NCBI GenBank assembly: GCA_027053145.1
Contig: JALUED010000026.1
Coordinates: forward strand, 1 to 5,954
From: Thermaceae bacterium
GTDB lineage: Bacteria > Deinococcota > Deinococci > Deinococcales > Marinithermaceae
Direction of reading: 5' to 3'
DNA length: 5,954 nt
Part shown: positions 1 through 5,483 of the stretch, piece by piece
How positions within the stretch are numbered: the first letter of the stretch is position 1
Layout of the letters: every line of letters starts with the position of its first letter
Made by a program: the position numbers and the translations under genes
Notes under the pieces: generated by a model
What the model saw: the letters and a program-made list of their open reading frames with translations, nothing else
The model's database searches: none
What the model was told of the DNA's origin: nothing

Positions 1-1001
1 CTCACCGTCCCCACCGCGGCGAGGAGGCCGTAGACCAGGTTCGGCAGCCAGGCCGCCGCGGGGCCGATCGCCCCCACCCCGGCGAGCCGGGCGGCGGCGA
101 CCCAGAGCACGTAGTAGCCGAAGATCAAGAGCACCACGAGGGCGAACGCCCAGGCCGCCTCCCGGAGCGAGAGCCCCACCACCAGGGCGAGCCAGGCGAG
201 CACCACCACCCCGGCGGCGTCGGCGTAGCGCCGGGCCAGGGGGAAGCGGGCCTTCGGGTCCACCCGGGCTAGCTCCCTGAGCTCCGAAAGGGTGAGCCCC
301 TCGTACCCCCGGGTGGCCGCGCGCGGCCGGTAGCGGGCGGGGAAGGGCAGGGCAACCCGCTCCCAGTGCTCGACCGAGGTTCCCTCGACGCGCCAGGGGT
401 GCTCGAGCACCCAGCTCCGTTCCACCCAGCGGCCGCGCTCGGCGCTCCAGACGACCCCCGAGGGCTCGACGACGCGGACGGCCTCGAGCACCGCGCCCCC
501 CTCGGGGCCGGGGTAGACTCGCTCGGCGTAGTAGACCCCAAGCCCCGGCGGGGCGTAGCCCTGCTTGTACAGCACGCCCGAGGGCTCACTGCCGTAGTAG
601 ACCTGGTAGAGCTTCTTTTCAAAGCGGGCCTGAGCCCAGGGCTTGACCCAGGCGCTGTTTGAAAAGACGATTCCCGCCACCAAAAGGGCAAGGACGAGGA
701 TCGGGGGGAGGAAGGAAAGCGGCGCCACCCCGCCGGCGTAGGCGGCTTTGAGCTCGGAGTCCCGGATCAGCCGGGCAAGCCCCACCAAAATCGCGAAGAC
801 AAGGCCCAGGGGAAGCGCCACCCCCAGGGTGTAGGGCAGGCGGTAGAGGACGAGGAGGAGAACGTCGGCTAGCGGCGTGCCCCTCGCGAGCAGGGCCCCG
901 GAGAGCGACGAGAGCAAATCGGTGGTGATCAGCCCCACAAAGAGCAGCACCCCGAGCAAATAGGGCAGGCTCACCTCGCGCAGGAGGTAGCGCTTGAGCA
1001 C
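1..1001 (-). CDS. LptF/LptG (YjgP/YjgQ) family permease, C-terminus cut by window edge
   Basis: Reading the minus strand from GTG at 1001-999 gives 333 uninterrupted codons to the window edge. The protein shows the family plan. A first membrane segment lies near residues 8-28 (LPYLLGVLLFVGLITTDLL). Two further hydrophobic segments flank the conserved RDSELKAAYAGGVAP stretch near residues 90-105. A soluble middle region of about 130 residues follows, matching the extracytoplasmic beta-jellyroll. Three hydrophobic segments close the protein, ending with AAWLPNLVYG, typical of the family C-terminus. In Gram-negative bacteria LptF and LptG form the inner-membrane channel of the LptB2FG transporter that extracts lipopolysaccharide. 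Thermaceae have an outer envelope without classical LPS, so the cargo here is unknown. F and G cannot be told apart by eye. Few residues should be missing. GTG is preferred because a TATAAT box lies 7 nt upstream and no in-frame start precedes it nearby. Confidence 0.88.
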   Translation of the reverse strand, partial: MLKRYLLREVSLPYLLGVLLFVGLITTDLLSSLSGALLARGTPLADVLLLVLYRLPYTLGVALPLGLVFAILVGLARLIRDSELKAAYAGGVAPLSFLPPILVLALLVAGIVFSNSAWVKPWAQARFEKKLYQVYYGSEPSGVLYKQGYAPPGLGVYYAERVYPGPEGGAVLEAVRVVEPSGVVWSAERGRWVERSWVLEHPWRVEGTSVEHWERVALPFPARYRPRAATRGYEGLTLSELRELARVDPKARFPLARRYADAAGVVVLAWLALVVGLSLREAAWAFALVVLLIFGYYVLWVAAARLAGVGAIGPAAAWLPNLVYGLLAAVGTV

Positions 1002-1008
1002 GCCCCGG

Positions 1009-1014
1009 ATTATA
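1009..1014 (-). promoter_or_regulatory. -10 box (TATAAT) of a leaderless promoter for the LptF/G-like gene
   Basis: The minus strand carries a perfect TATAAT followed by 7 nt (CCGGGGC) and then the GTG start. A transcript starting at the usual distance from the -10 box would begin at or next to the start codon. There is no Shine-Dalgarno sequence between them, which fits leaderless mRNA. No clear TTGACA-like -35 box is visible 16-18 bp upstream. Confidence 0.65.
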
Positions 1015-1071
1015 GGGAGGGGCCATGAGAAAACCGCCCGGTGGATTGTCCAGCGGTCTCGGGCGTTTCCG

Positions 1072-1726
1072 TCGTCATTACCGCTCGAGTCCGAACGCCC
1101 AGGCGCCGGTAATGGCGCAGCGCCGCGAGCAGAAAGCTCATCGCGCTCTCCTTTCGCTCGTCCCCCTTCACCTCCACGTAGGCCAGGCGGCTATAGGCGT
1201 CCACCGCGGCAAAGACCGCTTCGTAGCCCGCCCCAGGCGAAGCCCGGCGTCGGTCCCCGGTCACCCGGTATCCTGGCCTCGCAAACCGGGCGAGCTTCTT
1301 GGTTCCAGGTGCAGGAAGATCCCCGGCGCCTCAGCCTCGAAGCGTCTAGCGTTTAGGAGGAAGCTTGGGTTCTAAGGCGGAAAGACGATTCAACCCTTGG
1401 GCCTTGAGGATGTGCCCCACCGTGCTCTTAGAGAGACCCAGCTTGTGGACGATGCCCTGGTAGGGCCAGCGTTGTGGACGAAGCGCTTTCACCTGCTCCC
1501 TAAGCCGCTCAGGGGTGCGCCTGGGGCTGCGCCTTGGCCTTGAGCTTCGATCCAAGAGGCCTGCTTCTCCTTCCTCCCGGTAGCGCCTGAGCCCCTTGTA
1601 GGCGGTTCTTGGGCTGACGCCTTGGGTTTCGGCGGCTTCCCTAACCGGGAGGCCTTCGTGGATAAGGCGGGACACAGGGATGCGCCTTGCTTGATAGGTG
1701 CGTCGCGCGTTCTTGTGGCTGCTCAC
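1072..1726 (-). pseudogene. IS481-family transposase, frameshifted and truncated
   Basis: The start is GTG at 1726, with AGGAGGG 5 nt upstream. The first 127 codons match the IS481 N-terminus: SSHKNAR near the start, a helix-turn-helix (GLPVREAAETQGVSPRTAYK), then GEAGLLDRSSRPRRSPRRTP and a second helix-turn-helix (LGLSKSTVGHILKAQGLNRL). A TAG at 1348-1346 then stops the frame. Removing 7 nt (1342-1348) restores RFEAEAPGIFLHL. One nucleotide is then missing near 1301-1306, exactly at the codon expected for the first catalytic Asp (LHLDTKK in relatives). After that the original frame resumes with KKLARFARPGYRVTGDRRR and the integrase-core piece VFAAVDAYSRLAYVEV. Homology ends at RAVMT, just before the second catalytic Asp (TDNG). 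No complete DDE triad can be made. Two frame lesions plus the truncation mark an old, dead copy. Confidence 0.85.
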
Positions 1727-1793
1727 TGGAGCCCTCCTCTTGTGCTGAAAGCCAAGCACTCACCGGCACTTGGGTTTGGGGCTTTGGTGAACA
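1072..1793 (-). mobile_element. Truncated IS481-family insertion sequence remnant
   Basis: This stretch contains the 5' part of an IS481-type transposase gene and its short upstream leader on the minus strand. The right (5') boundary is inferred: a minus-strand TGTTCACC at 1793-1786 is a plausible element tip because IS481 ends usually begin with TGT. It was not confirmed by a partner repeat. The left boundary is where recognisable transposase sequence stops, near 1072. The distal half of the gene and the other terminal repeat are absent, so the copy cannot move by itself. It lies about 60 bp upstream of the LptF/G-like promoter. Confidence 0.6.
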
Positions 1794-2029
1794 ACGTGTT
1801 GGGAGGTTGCAGCTAGCCGCCTGGCGGTTGAGCGATTCCCGAAAGGCCATCGGTGATGAAGGGTTCAAGAGGGCCGCGCGGCCTGGGTTCCTTCACCAGC
1901 CTGGTCAGGTTGCCGGTCGTCTTGGGGCTATTGCGGTGGCCGAACAAAAGCCCAGGGCTTTCGCCCCCTTGCGGTTTCCCCCTGCTTACGCGGCATCCGA
2001 CACAAGAAAGATTACGCCCAGAGCCGCCT
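1794..2029. other. Intergenic region, no convincing gene
   Basis: These 236 bases separate the IS relic from the end of the PlsY-reductase gene. I see no tRNA and no open reading frame with a credible start and ribosome binding site. The minus strand holds a possible terminator at about 1942-1967. It also has an open stretch at roughly 1813-1955 (frame containing GHRNSPKTTGNL and EPFITDGLSG) that vaguely recalls transposase or recombinase fragments but cannot be assigned. A short inverted repeat (CCGCC-T-GGCGG) lies at about 1817-1827. Confidence 0.5.
1942..1967 (-). terminator. Possible terminator downstream of the PlsY-reductase gene
   Basis: On the minus strand, about 60 nt after the stop codon, GGGC-GAAA-GCCC is followed by TGGGCTTTTGTT. 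Two alternative small stems are possible: GGGC/GCCC with a GAAA tetraloop, or AAAGC/GCTTT. A short T-rich tail follows. The stems are short and compete with each other, so this is a weak candidate. Confidence 0.3.
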
Positions 2030-3712
2030 TCACCCGTCGAGGACTTCAAACCCCAGGGCCTCGGCGCGCTCGACGAAGTACTGCACGTTCTCGCTTTTGA
2101 CCTCGCCCCCCAGGCTCTTCCTTTCAAACTCCTCCTCGGCGGCGAGGATCATGGTCTCGGCGAGGCAGGCGGGTACCAGGTCGGGTCCGCCGAAGTGGAG
2201 GTCGAGGGTGCTTTTGGCTTCGCCCGGGAGCCGCACCACCCCGCCCGGGATCACCCGCACCCCGGGGATCTTCCGGACCTCGGGGTGGACGTCCGGGGGG
2301 ACGCCTTCGTCGTAGATCCAGGCGCCGGGCTTTACGTGTTCGGCGCGGATCACCGGCTCGGGGTCGCTGGTGGCGGTGAAGATGAGGTCGGCCTCTTTGA
2401 GCCAAGCGTAGTCGGTGGTGGCCACGACCTCGGTTTCGGCCCCCTTTCGGGCCAGGTTCTTTTTCAGGCTCCCCGCGATCTTTTGGAGCCGCTCGGGGTC
2501 CCGGGCGATAAGGATGAGCCGGCCGAAGAGCGGTGCGATTTGGCGGGCGATGCCAAAGGCCACCACCCCGGTGGCCCCGACCACGGCGGCGGTCGCTTCC
2601 CTTGGGGTTTTGCCCTCTTCCTCGAAGCGCTTGAGGATGCGGGGGATGGCGGCCCGGACCGTGCCGGCGGTGAGGGCGCCCCCGTTCGTTACCTGGATCT
2701 CGGGGACGGCCTCTTGGACCCTTTTCCCCTTTTCGCCCACCACGCTCCAAAAGGCTCCAAGCCCAAAGACCGTGGCTCCGAGCTCGTGCGCAAGCCGGGC
2801 TCCTTGGATTGCCCGCCGGACCGCAAGCTCGGGTTTTTTCACGATCTGGTGGGGGAAGAGGGGAGCGGAGATGAGGTGGCAGCGGATTTCGCGACCGTCC
2901 TTGGTCTTCACCCCGCGGATTTCGCCGACCTTCATGGGGCGAAAGCGCTCGGCAACGCGCTCGATCCAGCTTCTTGGAATCAGGCCCCGCTCGGCCAGGG
3001 GGCGGAGCCAGCGGAACCGGGGCGACTGCCAAAGGTCCTCGAGGGTAAGAGGGTGAATCATGAAGGCGCAGACCACCGTCTTCTCGTCGGGAAGGGGAAG
3101 GGGCTCGCCGAGCTTGGGTTCGGTGCCCTCGAGGATCCGCCCCAGGTTCTCCTTGTAGCGCCAGAGGGCGAGGAGGAAGAGCGCCCAAGCAAGCCCTTTG
3201 CTCAAAGGATCAAGGGGCAGGAAGCTCGCCGCCAGAGCGAGCGCTAAAGCAAGCGAGAGCGCCGCCAGCGTGGCGTAACCGGTGGCGGCGTAGACGGCGA
3301 GGGCAAGGGCTAAGGGCACGAGCGCGTAAAGCGTGCCCAGCCCCCCCACCGAGAGCCCGGCGAGCACGCCGAGGAGCACCCCGGCGCCCCGGGCTCTGAG
3401 CGGCATCCGGGGGGCGAGGAAGGCAAAGGGGTAGAGGTGCCCAAGGTAGGCGAGGACAGCGGCGGCAAAGGTCCAGGGCGGGCCGAAGCCCGCGATCAGG
3501 TACACCGCGAGGTAGCCCTTTAGGAAGTCGGCGGCAAAAGCGGCGAGGAGGGCCCGGGCACCGAGCTTTTTGAGCGCGCTTTCAAGGCCGAGGTTGTAGG
3601 TTGAGGCAAGGAGGGGGTCCACCCCGGAAAGCTTCTTGGCGACCCAGTAGCCCACGGGCAAGGCCCCCAGGAAGTAGGCGAGGAAGAGCAGCAGCACCCC
3701 CAGCGCTTCCAT
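2030..3712 (-). CDS. Fusion of PlsY-like acyltransferase domain and long-chain acyl-ACP reductase-like domain
   Basis: The product has 560 residues. Residues 1-203 are a multi-pass membrane domain like PlsY, which moves acyl groups from acyl-phosphate to glycerol-3-phosphate. GALPVGYWVAKKLSG, DFLKGYLAVYL, LGHLYPFAF and the C-terminal KENLGRILEGTEPKLGE follow the PlsY pattern. The first PlsY motif (GSGNxGxTNxxR) is replaced by ASTYNLGLES, and the GGKG of the second by RARG. Residues about 212-560 resemble cyanobacterial acyl-ACP reductase: AFGLGAFWSV-type segment (GLGAFWSVVGEKG, 317-329), VTNGGALTAGT, nucleotide loop VVGATGVVAFGIA (377-389), DEGVPPDVHPEV, RVIPGGVVRLPGE and VPACLAET, with Cys516 at the position of the acyl-carrying cysteine of AAR. 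It probably reduces an activated fatty acyl chain to an aldehyde at the membrane. Substrate and product are inferred. ATG is chosen because AAGGTAGG lies 5 nt upstream. It follows the sms gene by 6 nt. Confidence 0.82.
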   Translation of the reverse strand: MEALGVLLLFLAYFLGALPVGYWVAKKLSGVDPLLASTYNLGLESALKKLGARALLAAFAADFLKGYLAVYLIAGFGPPWTFAAAVLAYLGHLYPFAFLAPRMPLRARGAGVLLGVLAGLSVGGLGTLYALVPLALALAVYAATGYATLAALSLALALALAASFLPLDPLSKGLAWALFLLALWRYKENLGRILEGTEPKLGEPLPLPDEKTVVCAFMIHPLTLEDLWQSPRFRWLRPLAERGLIPRSWIERVAERFRPMKVGEIRGVKTKDGREIRCHLISAPLFPHQIVKKPELAVRRAIQGARLAHELGATVFGLGAFWSVVGEKGKRVQEAVPEIQVTNGGALTAGTVRAAIPRILKRFEEEGKTPREATAAVVGATGVVAFGIARQIAPLFGRLILIARDPERLQKIAGSLKKNLARKGAETEVVATTDYAWLKEADLIFTATSDPEPVIRAEHVKPGAWIYDEGVPPDVHPEVRKIPGVRVIPGGVVRLPGEAKSTLDLHFGGPDLVPACLAETMILAAEEEFERKSLGGEVKSENVQYFVERAEALGFEVLDG

Positions 3713-3718
3713 CGGCGC

Positions 3719-4183
3719 CTACCTTACCAGGAAGCGAAGGCCTTGAAGCACCCCCGCGCTCGCCAGCGCCACCAGCACACCAGCGGTGACCACGCCGGCG
3801 GCAATTGCGGGCAGGGCGTAGCGCTTTTTCACCCCCAGTACCACCGCGAGCACGCTTCCGGTCCAGGCCCCGGTTCCTGGGAGGGGGAGGGCGACGAAGA
3901 GGAAGAGGCCGAGGGCACCGTAGCGCTGGACCTTTTCCTCCCCCTTGAGGCGGACCCGAGCCTCGAGGGCCTCCCAAAACCGCCGGAAAAAGGGGTAGCG
4001 CTCTAGGCGCGCCACAAGCTCGGGGAGGAGGAAAAGCAAGGCGGGCACCACCAACAGATTGCCGAGCACCGCCCAAAGGAGAGCCTCCCAGACCGGAAGC
4101 CCGAGCGCCACCCCGAGCGGCACGGCCCCCCGGAGCTCGACCACCGGCGCCATTGCGGCGAGGAAGACGTAGAGCTCGGCCAC
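3719..4183 (-). CDS. Small multidrug export (Sms, COG2426) family membrane protein
   Basis: This 154-residue integral membrane protein has the two conserved stretches of the COG2426/PF06695 family: MAPVVELRGAVPLG at residues 11-24 and ALPLPGTGAWTGS at 98-110. About four hydrophobic segments (roughly 5-28, 34-58, 88-117 and 122-142) surround a charged loop at 59-86 rich in Arg and Glu. The family is annotated as putative small multidrug export, but its substrate is not well established, so the transport function is only a family label. The start is GTG at 4183, with no Shine-Dalgarno sequence and a TATACT box 9 nt upstream, suggesting leaderless translation. It is the first gene of a two-gene unit. 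Its stop at 3721-3719 is 6 nt before the PlsY-reductase start, and that gene's ribosome binding site lies inside the sms 3' end, so translational coupling is likely. Confidence 0.85.
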   Translation of the reverse strand: MAELYVFLAAMAPVVELRGAVPLGVALGLPVWEALLWAVLGNLLVVPALLFLLPELVARLERYPFFRRFWEALEARVRLKGEEKVQRYGALGLFLFVALPLPGTGAWTGSVLAVVLGVKKRYALPAIAAGVVTAGVLVALASAGVLQGLRFLVR

Positions 4184-4187
4184 TTTC

Positions 4188-4224
4188 GGAAAAGTATACG
4201 CGCGGGGCCGCGCGGCCCCGCGCG
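4188..4224 (-). terminator. Rho-independent terminator of the infC-rpmI-rplT operon
   Basis: Bases 4199-4224 form a perfect inverted repeat made of G and C only: two 11-nt arms (CGCGCGGGGCC and its complement) around a GCGC loop. On the minus strand it is followed by TATACTTTTCC, a T-rich tail. It lies 14 nt beyond the rplT stop codon. The plus strand has no T-run on the other side, which supports termination of minus-strand transcripts. Confidence 0.75.
4193..4198 (-). promoter_or_regulatory. Putative -10 box (TATACT) of leaderless promoter for the sms gene
   Basis: The minus strand reads TATACT, then 9 nt, then the GTG start, with no ribosome binding site between. It directly abuts the ribosomal-operon hairpin, whose stem fills the place of any -35 element. 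No -35 match is visible. The same bases could simply be the T-rich tail of the terminator, so the promoter role is uncertain. Confidence 0.45.
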
Positions 4225-4237
4225 CCGGTTCCGGGGC

Positions 4238-4594
4238 TTAGCCCCGCGCCTTGGCGGCGACCTCGACGAGTTTCTTAAAGCCCTCGGGGTCGCGCACCGC
4301 GATATCGGCGAGGACCTTTCGGTTCAGCTTGACGCCCGCAAGCTTCAGCCCGTGCATGAACTCCGAGTAGCGCATCCCGTTTTGGCGCGCGGCGGCGTTG
4401 ATGCGGGTGATCCAGAGCTTGCGGTATTCGCGCTTTTTCTTCTTGCGGTCGGCGTAGGCGTGCTCGGCGGCGTTGAGGAGGGTTTCTTTGGCCCGGCGGT
4501 AGGAGATCGAGCGAAGCCCCCAAAACCCCTTAGCCCGCTTCAAGAGCCGCTTGTGACGGCGACGGCGTACGACTCCGGTTTTGACCCGGGGCAT
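4238..4594 (-). CDS. rplT: 50S ribosomal protein L20
   Basis: The 118-residue product has the standard length of bacterial L20. It begins [19 protein letters not shown], a basic extended tail that threads into 23S rRNA. It continues with the helical segment [35 protein letters not shown] and the globular part ending in the [20 protein letters not shown] motif. L20 is needed early in assembly of the large subunit. GGAGGT overlaps the rpmI stop codon and sits 5 nt before the ATG, with only 3 nt between the two genes, so the pair is almost certainly co-translated. The stop codon lies in the loop of a small hairpin (GGGGC-TTA-GCCCC, plus strand 4233-4245) just before the operon terminator. L20 often represses its own operon in other bacteria; no specific operator is proven here. 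Confidence 0.97.
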   Translation of the reverse strand: MPRVKTGVVRRRRHKRLLKRAKGFWGLRSISYRRAKETLLNAAEHAYADRKKKKREYRKLWITRINAAARQNGMRYSEFMHGLKLAGVKLNRKVLADIAVRDPEGFKKLVEVAAKARG

Positions 4595-4597
4595 CGC

Positions 4598-4801
4598 TTA
4601 CCTCCAGTCGTAGGGCAGGAGCACCCGGAACTTGCGGGCGTCGCCCTTGAAGAGCACGAACTTCCTGCCTTTGAGCCGGATCGTCTTGCCCGACTTCTTG
4701 TAGTTCAGGTGGCGCTTCCCGGTCTTGTACGCCACCTCCTTGCCGCGGGCGGTGATCTTGACCCGCCCTTTGGCGCCCTTGTGGGTCTTCATCTTCGGCA
4801 T
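4598..4801 (-). CDS. rpmI: 50S ribosomal protein L35
   Basis: The 67-residue, strongly basic product starts MPKMKTHKGAKGRVKITARGK and contains the family block TGKRHLNYKKSGKTIRLKGRK. Its ending FKGDARKFRVLLPYDWR is slightly longer than the common 64-65 residues. L35 is a small structural protein of the large ribosomal subunit. The ATG is preceded by GGAGGTGA. It is the middle gene of infC-rpmI-rplT. The 74-nt gap to infC is the largest in the operon and may fold into a stem (see the findings). It overlaps nothing and is followed by rplT after 3 nt. Confidence 0.97.
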   Translation of the reverse strand: MPKMKTHKGAKGRVKITARGKEVAYKTGKRHLNYKKSGKTIRLKGRKFVLFKGDARKFRVLLPYDWR

Positions 4802-4875
4802 GCTTCACCTCCGCTGGCCGGGGTCCCATGGGGAGCTTTGGCCCGGACGCAGCGCCCGCCAGTCTACCACACGCG

Positions 4876-5388
4876 CTACTTTCTCGCGATGGGGGCAAGG
4901 ACCATGTTCATGTCGCGGCCGGCGAGCTGCGGCGGCATCTCCACGGTGGCGATCTCCTTTAAGTCCTCGGCCACCCGGTCGAGGATCTTCCGGCCGAGCT
5001 CGGGGTGCGCCATCTCCCGGCCGCGGAACATGATCGTCACCTTGACCTTGTGGCCGTCCTCGAGGAACCGCCGCACGTGCCTGAGCTTCGTTTGGTAGTC
5101 GTGCTCGCTGACCTTGACCCGGAACTTAATCGCCTTTTGCTCTTGGCGCTTTTGCTTTTTGCGGCGCTCCTTTTCCTGCTGTTGCTGCGCGTAGCGCCAC
5201 TTGCCGTAGTCGAGGATCCGGGCTACCGGCGGCTTGGCCGTGGGGCTTACCAAAACAAGATCGAGGCCCTTTTCCTGCGCGATCCTCAGGGCCTCTCGGG
5301 TGTCCACGATGCCAAGCTGCTTGCCGTCTTCGTCAATGAGCCGCACCTGCCGGACGCGGATCTCCTCGTTGATCCTATGCTCCCTGAT
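4876..5388 (-). CDS. infC: Translation initiation factor IF-3 with an AUC start codon
   Basis: IF3 binds the 30S subunit, prevents premature 50S joining and checks the start codon and initiator tRNA. From ATC at 5388-5386 the protein has 170 residues, close to the Thermus thermophilus protein as I recall it (about 171). It shows the N-terminal domain (INEEIRVRQVRLIDEDGKQLG, VDTREALRIAQEKGLDLVLV, PPVARILDYGKWRY), a Lys/Glu/Gln-rich linker (about residues 72-86) and the C-terminal domain (SEHDYQTKLRHVRRFLEDGHKVKVTIMFRGREMAHPELG, GRDMNMVLAP). A TGA lies immediately upstream in frame, so no earlier start exists. The first ATG/GTG/TTG codon, GTG at 5346, would remove the conserved NEEIR segment and has no correctly placed ribosome binding site. 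GGAGGTGAT lies 5 nt before the ATC. It is the first gene of infC-rpmI-rplT. Confidence 0.95.
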   Translation of the reverse strand: MREHRINEEIRVRQVRLIDEDGKQLGIVDTREALRIAQEKGLDLVLVSPTAKPPVARILDYGKWRYAQQQQEKERRKKQKRQEQKAIKFRVKVSEHDYQTKLRHVRRFLEDGHKVKVTIMFRGREMAHPELGRKILDRVAEDLKEIATVEMPPQLAGRDMNMVLAPIARK

Positions 5389-5393
5389 TCAGC

Positions 5394-5402
5394 ATCACCT
5401 CC
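5394..5402 (-). promoter_or_regulatory. Strong Shine-Dalgarno sequence deciding the infC AUC start
   Basis: The minus strand reads GGAGGTGAT, a 9-nt perfect complement to the usual 16S 3' end (AUCACCUCC), followed by GCTGA and then ATC. Its strength and spacing point to the ATC at 5388-5386 rather than the GTG 42 nt further on. Confidence 0.85.
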
Positions 5403-5404
5403 AA

Positions 5405-5424
5405 GAGCGTTTCACCGAACGCTC
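5405..5424 (-). promoter_or_regulatory. Stem-loop in the infC 5' leader
   Basis: GAGCGTT and AACGCTC form a perfect 7-bp stem around a 6-nt loop (CGGTGA on the minus strand). It ends 2 nt before the Shine-Dalgarno sequence of infC. No T-run follows, so it is not a terminator. It could insulate the ribosome binding site or serve as a regulatory or stability element. Its role is inferred from position only. Confidence 0.5.
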
Positions 5425-5441
5425 AGAAACTACCGGCCCTA

Positions 5442-5470
5442 AGTGTACGGGGCGCGTGCGCCAGGCGCAA
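5442..5470 (-). promoter_or_regulatory. Candidate sigma-70-type promoter of infC-rpmI-rplT
   Basis: On the minus strand TTGCGC (5470-5465) and TACACT (5447-5442) are separated by exactly 17 bp. This would start transcription near 5435 and give a leader of about 45 nt that carries the stem-loop and the Shine-Dalgarno sequence. Both boxes are imperfect matches to the consensus. Confidence 0.45.
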
Positions 5471-5477
5471 GCGGCGT

Positions 5478-5483
5478 TAGGCT
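5478..5483 (+). promoter_or_regulatory. Candidate -10 box (TAGGCT) of leaderless promoter for the TrmL gene
   Basis: TAGGCT fits the TAnnnT pattern and lies 6 nt before the GTG at 5490, with no Shine-Dalgarno sequence. No good -35 match is visible. The spacing matches that seen before the LptF/G-like gene. Confidence 0.4.

Noticed and set aside
269..1026. Open frames of 140 and 135 codons on the minus strand overlapping the permease
   Set aside because: They are in another frame of the LptF/G-like gene. Only the GTG-999/1001 frame gives membrane segments and family motifs.
2124..3188. 354-codon alternate-frame open reading frame on the minus strand inside the PlsY-reductase gene
   Set aside because: The translation is almost only Arg, Pro and Gly, which is typical of a shifted frame of a GC-rich gene.
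1853..3247. 464-codon open frame on the plus strand opposite the PlsY-reductase gene
   Set aside because: It lies antisense to a gene with clear domain motifs, has low-complexity Gly/Asp/Pro-rich translation, and matches no family. Long antisense open frames are expected in GC-rich coding DNA.
4352..5098. 248-codon plus-strand open frame across rplT, rpmI and infC
   Set aside because: It is antisense to three certain translation genes and crosses their gaps; no family resemblance.
4876..5346. infC starting at GTG 5346 (156 residues)
   Set aside because: It would delete the conserved INEEIR segment and lacks a correctly spaced ribosome binding site. The ATC at 5388 has a perfect one.
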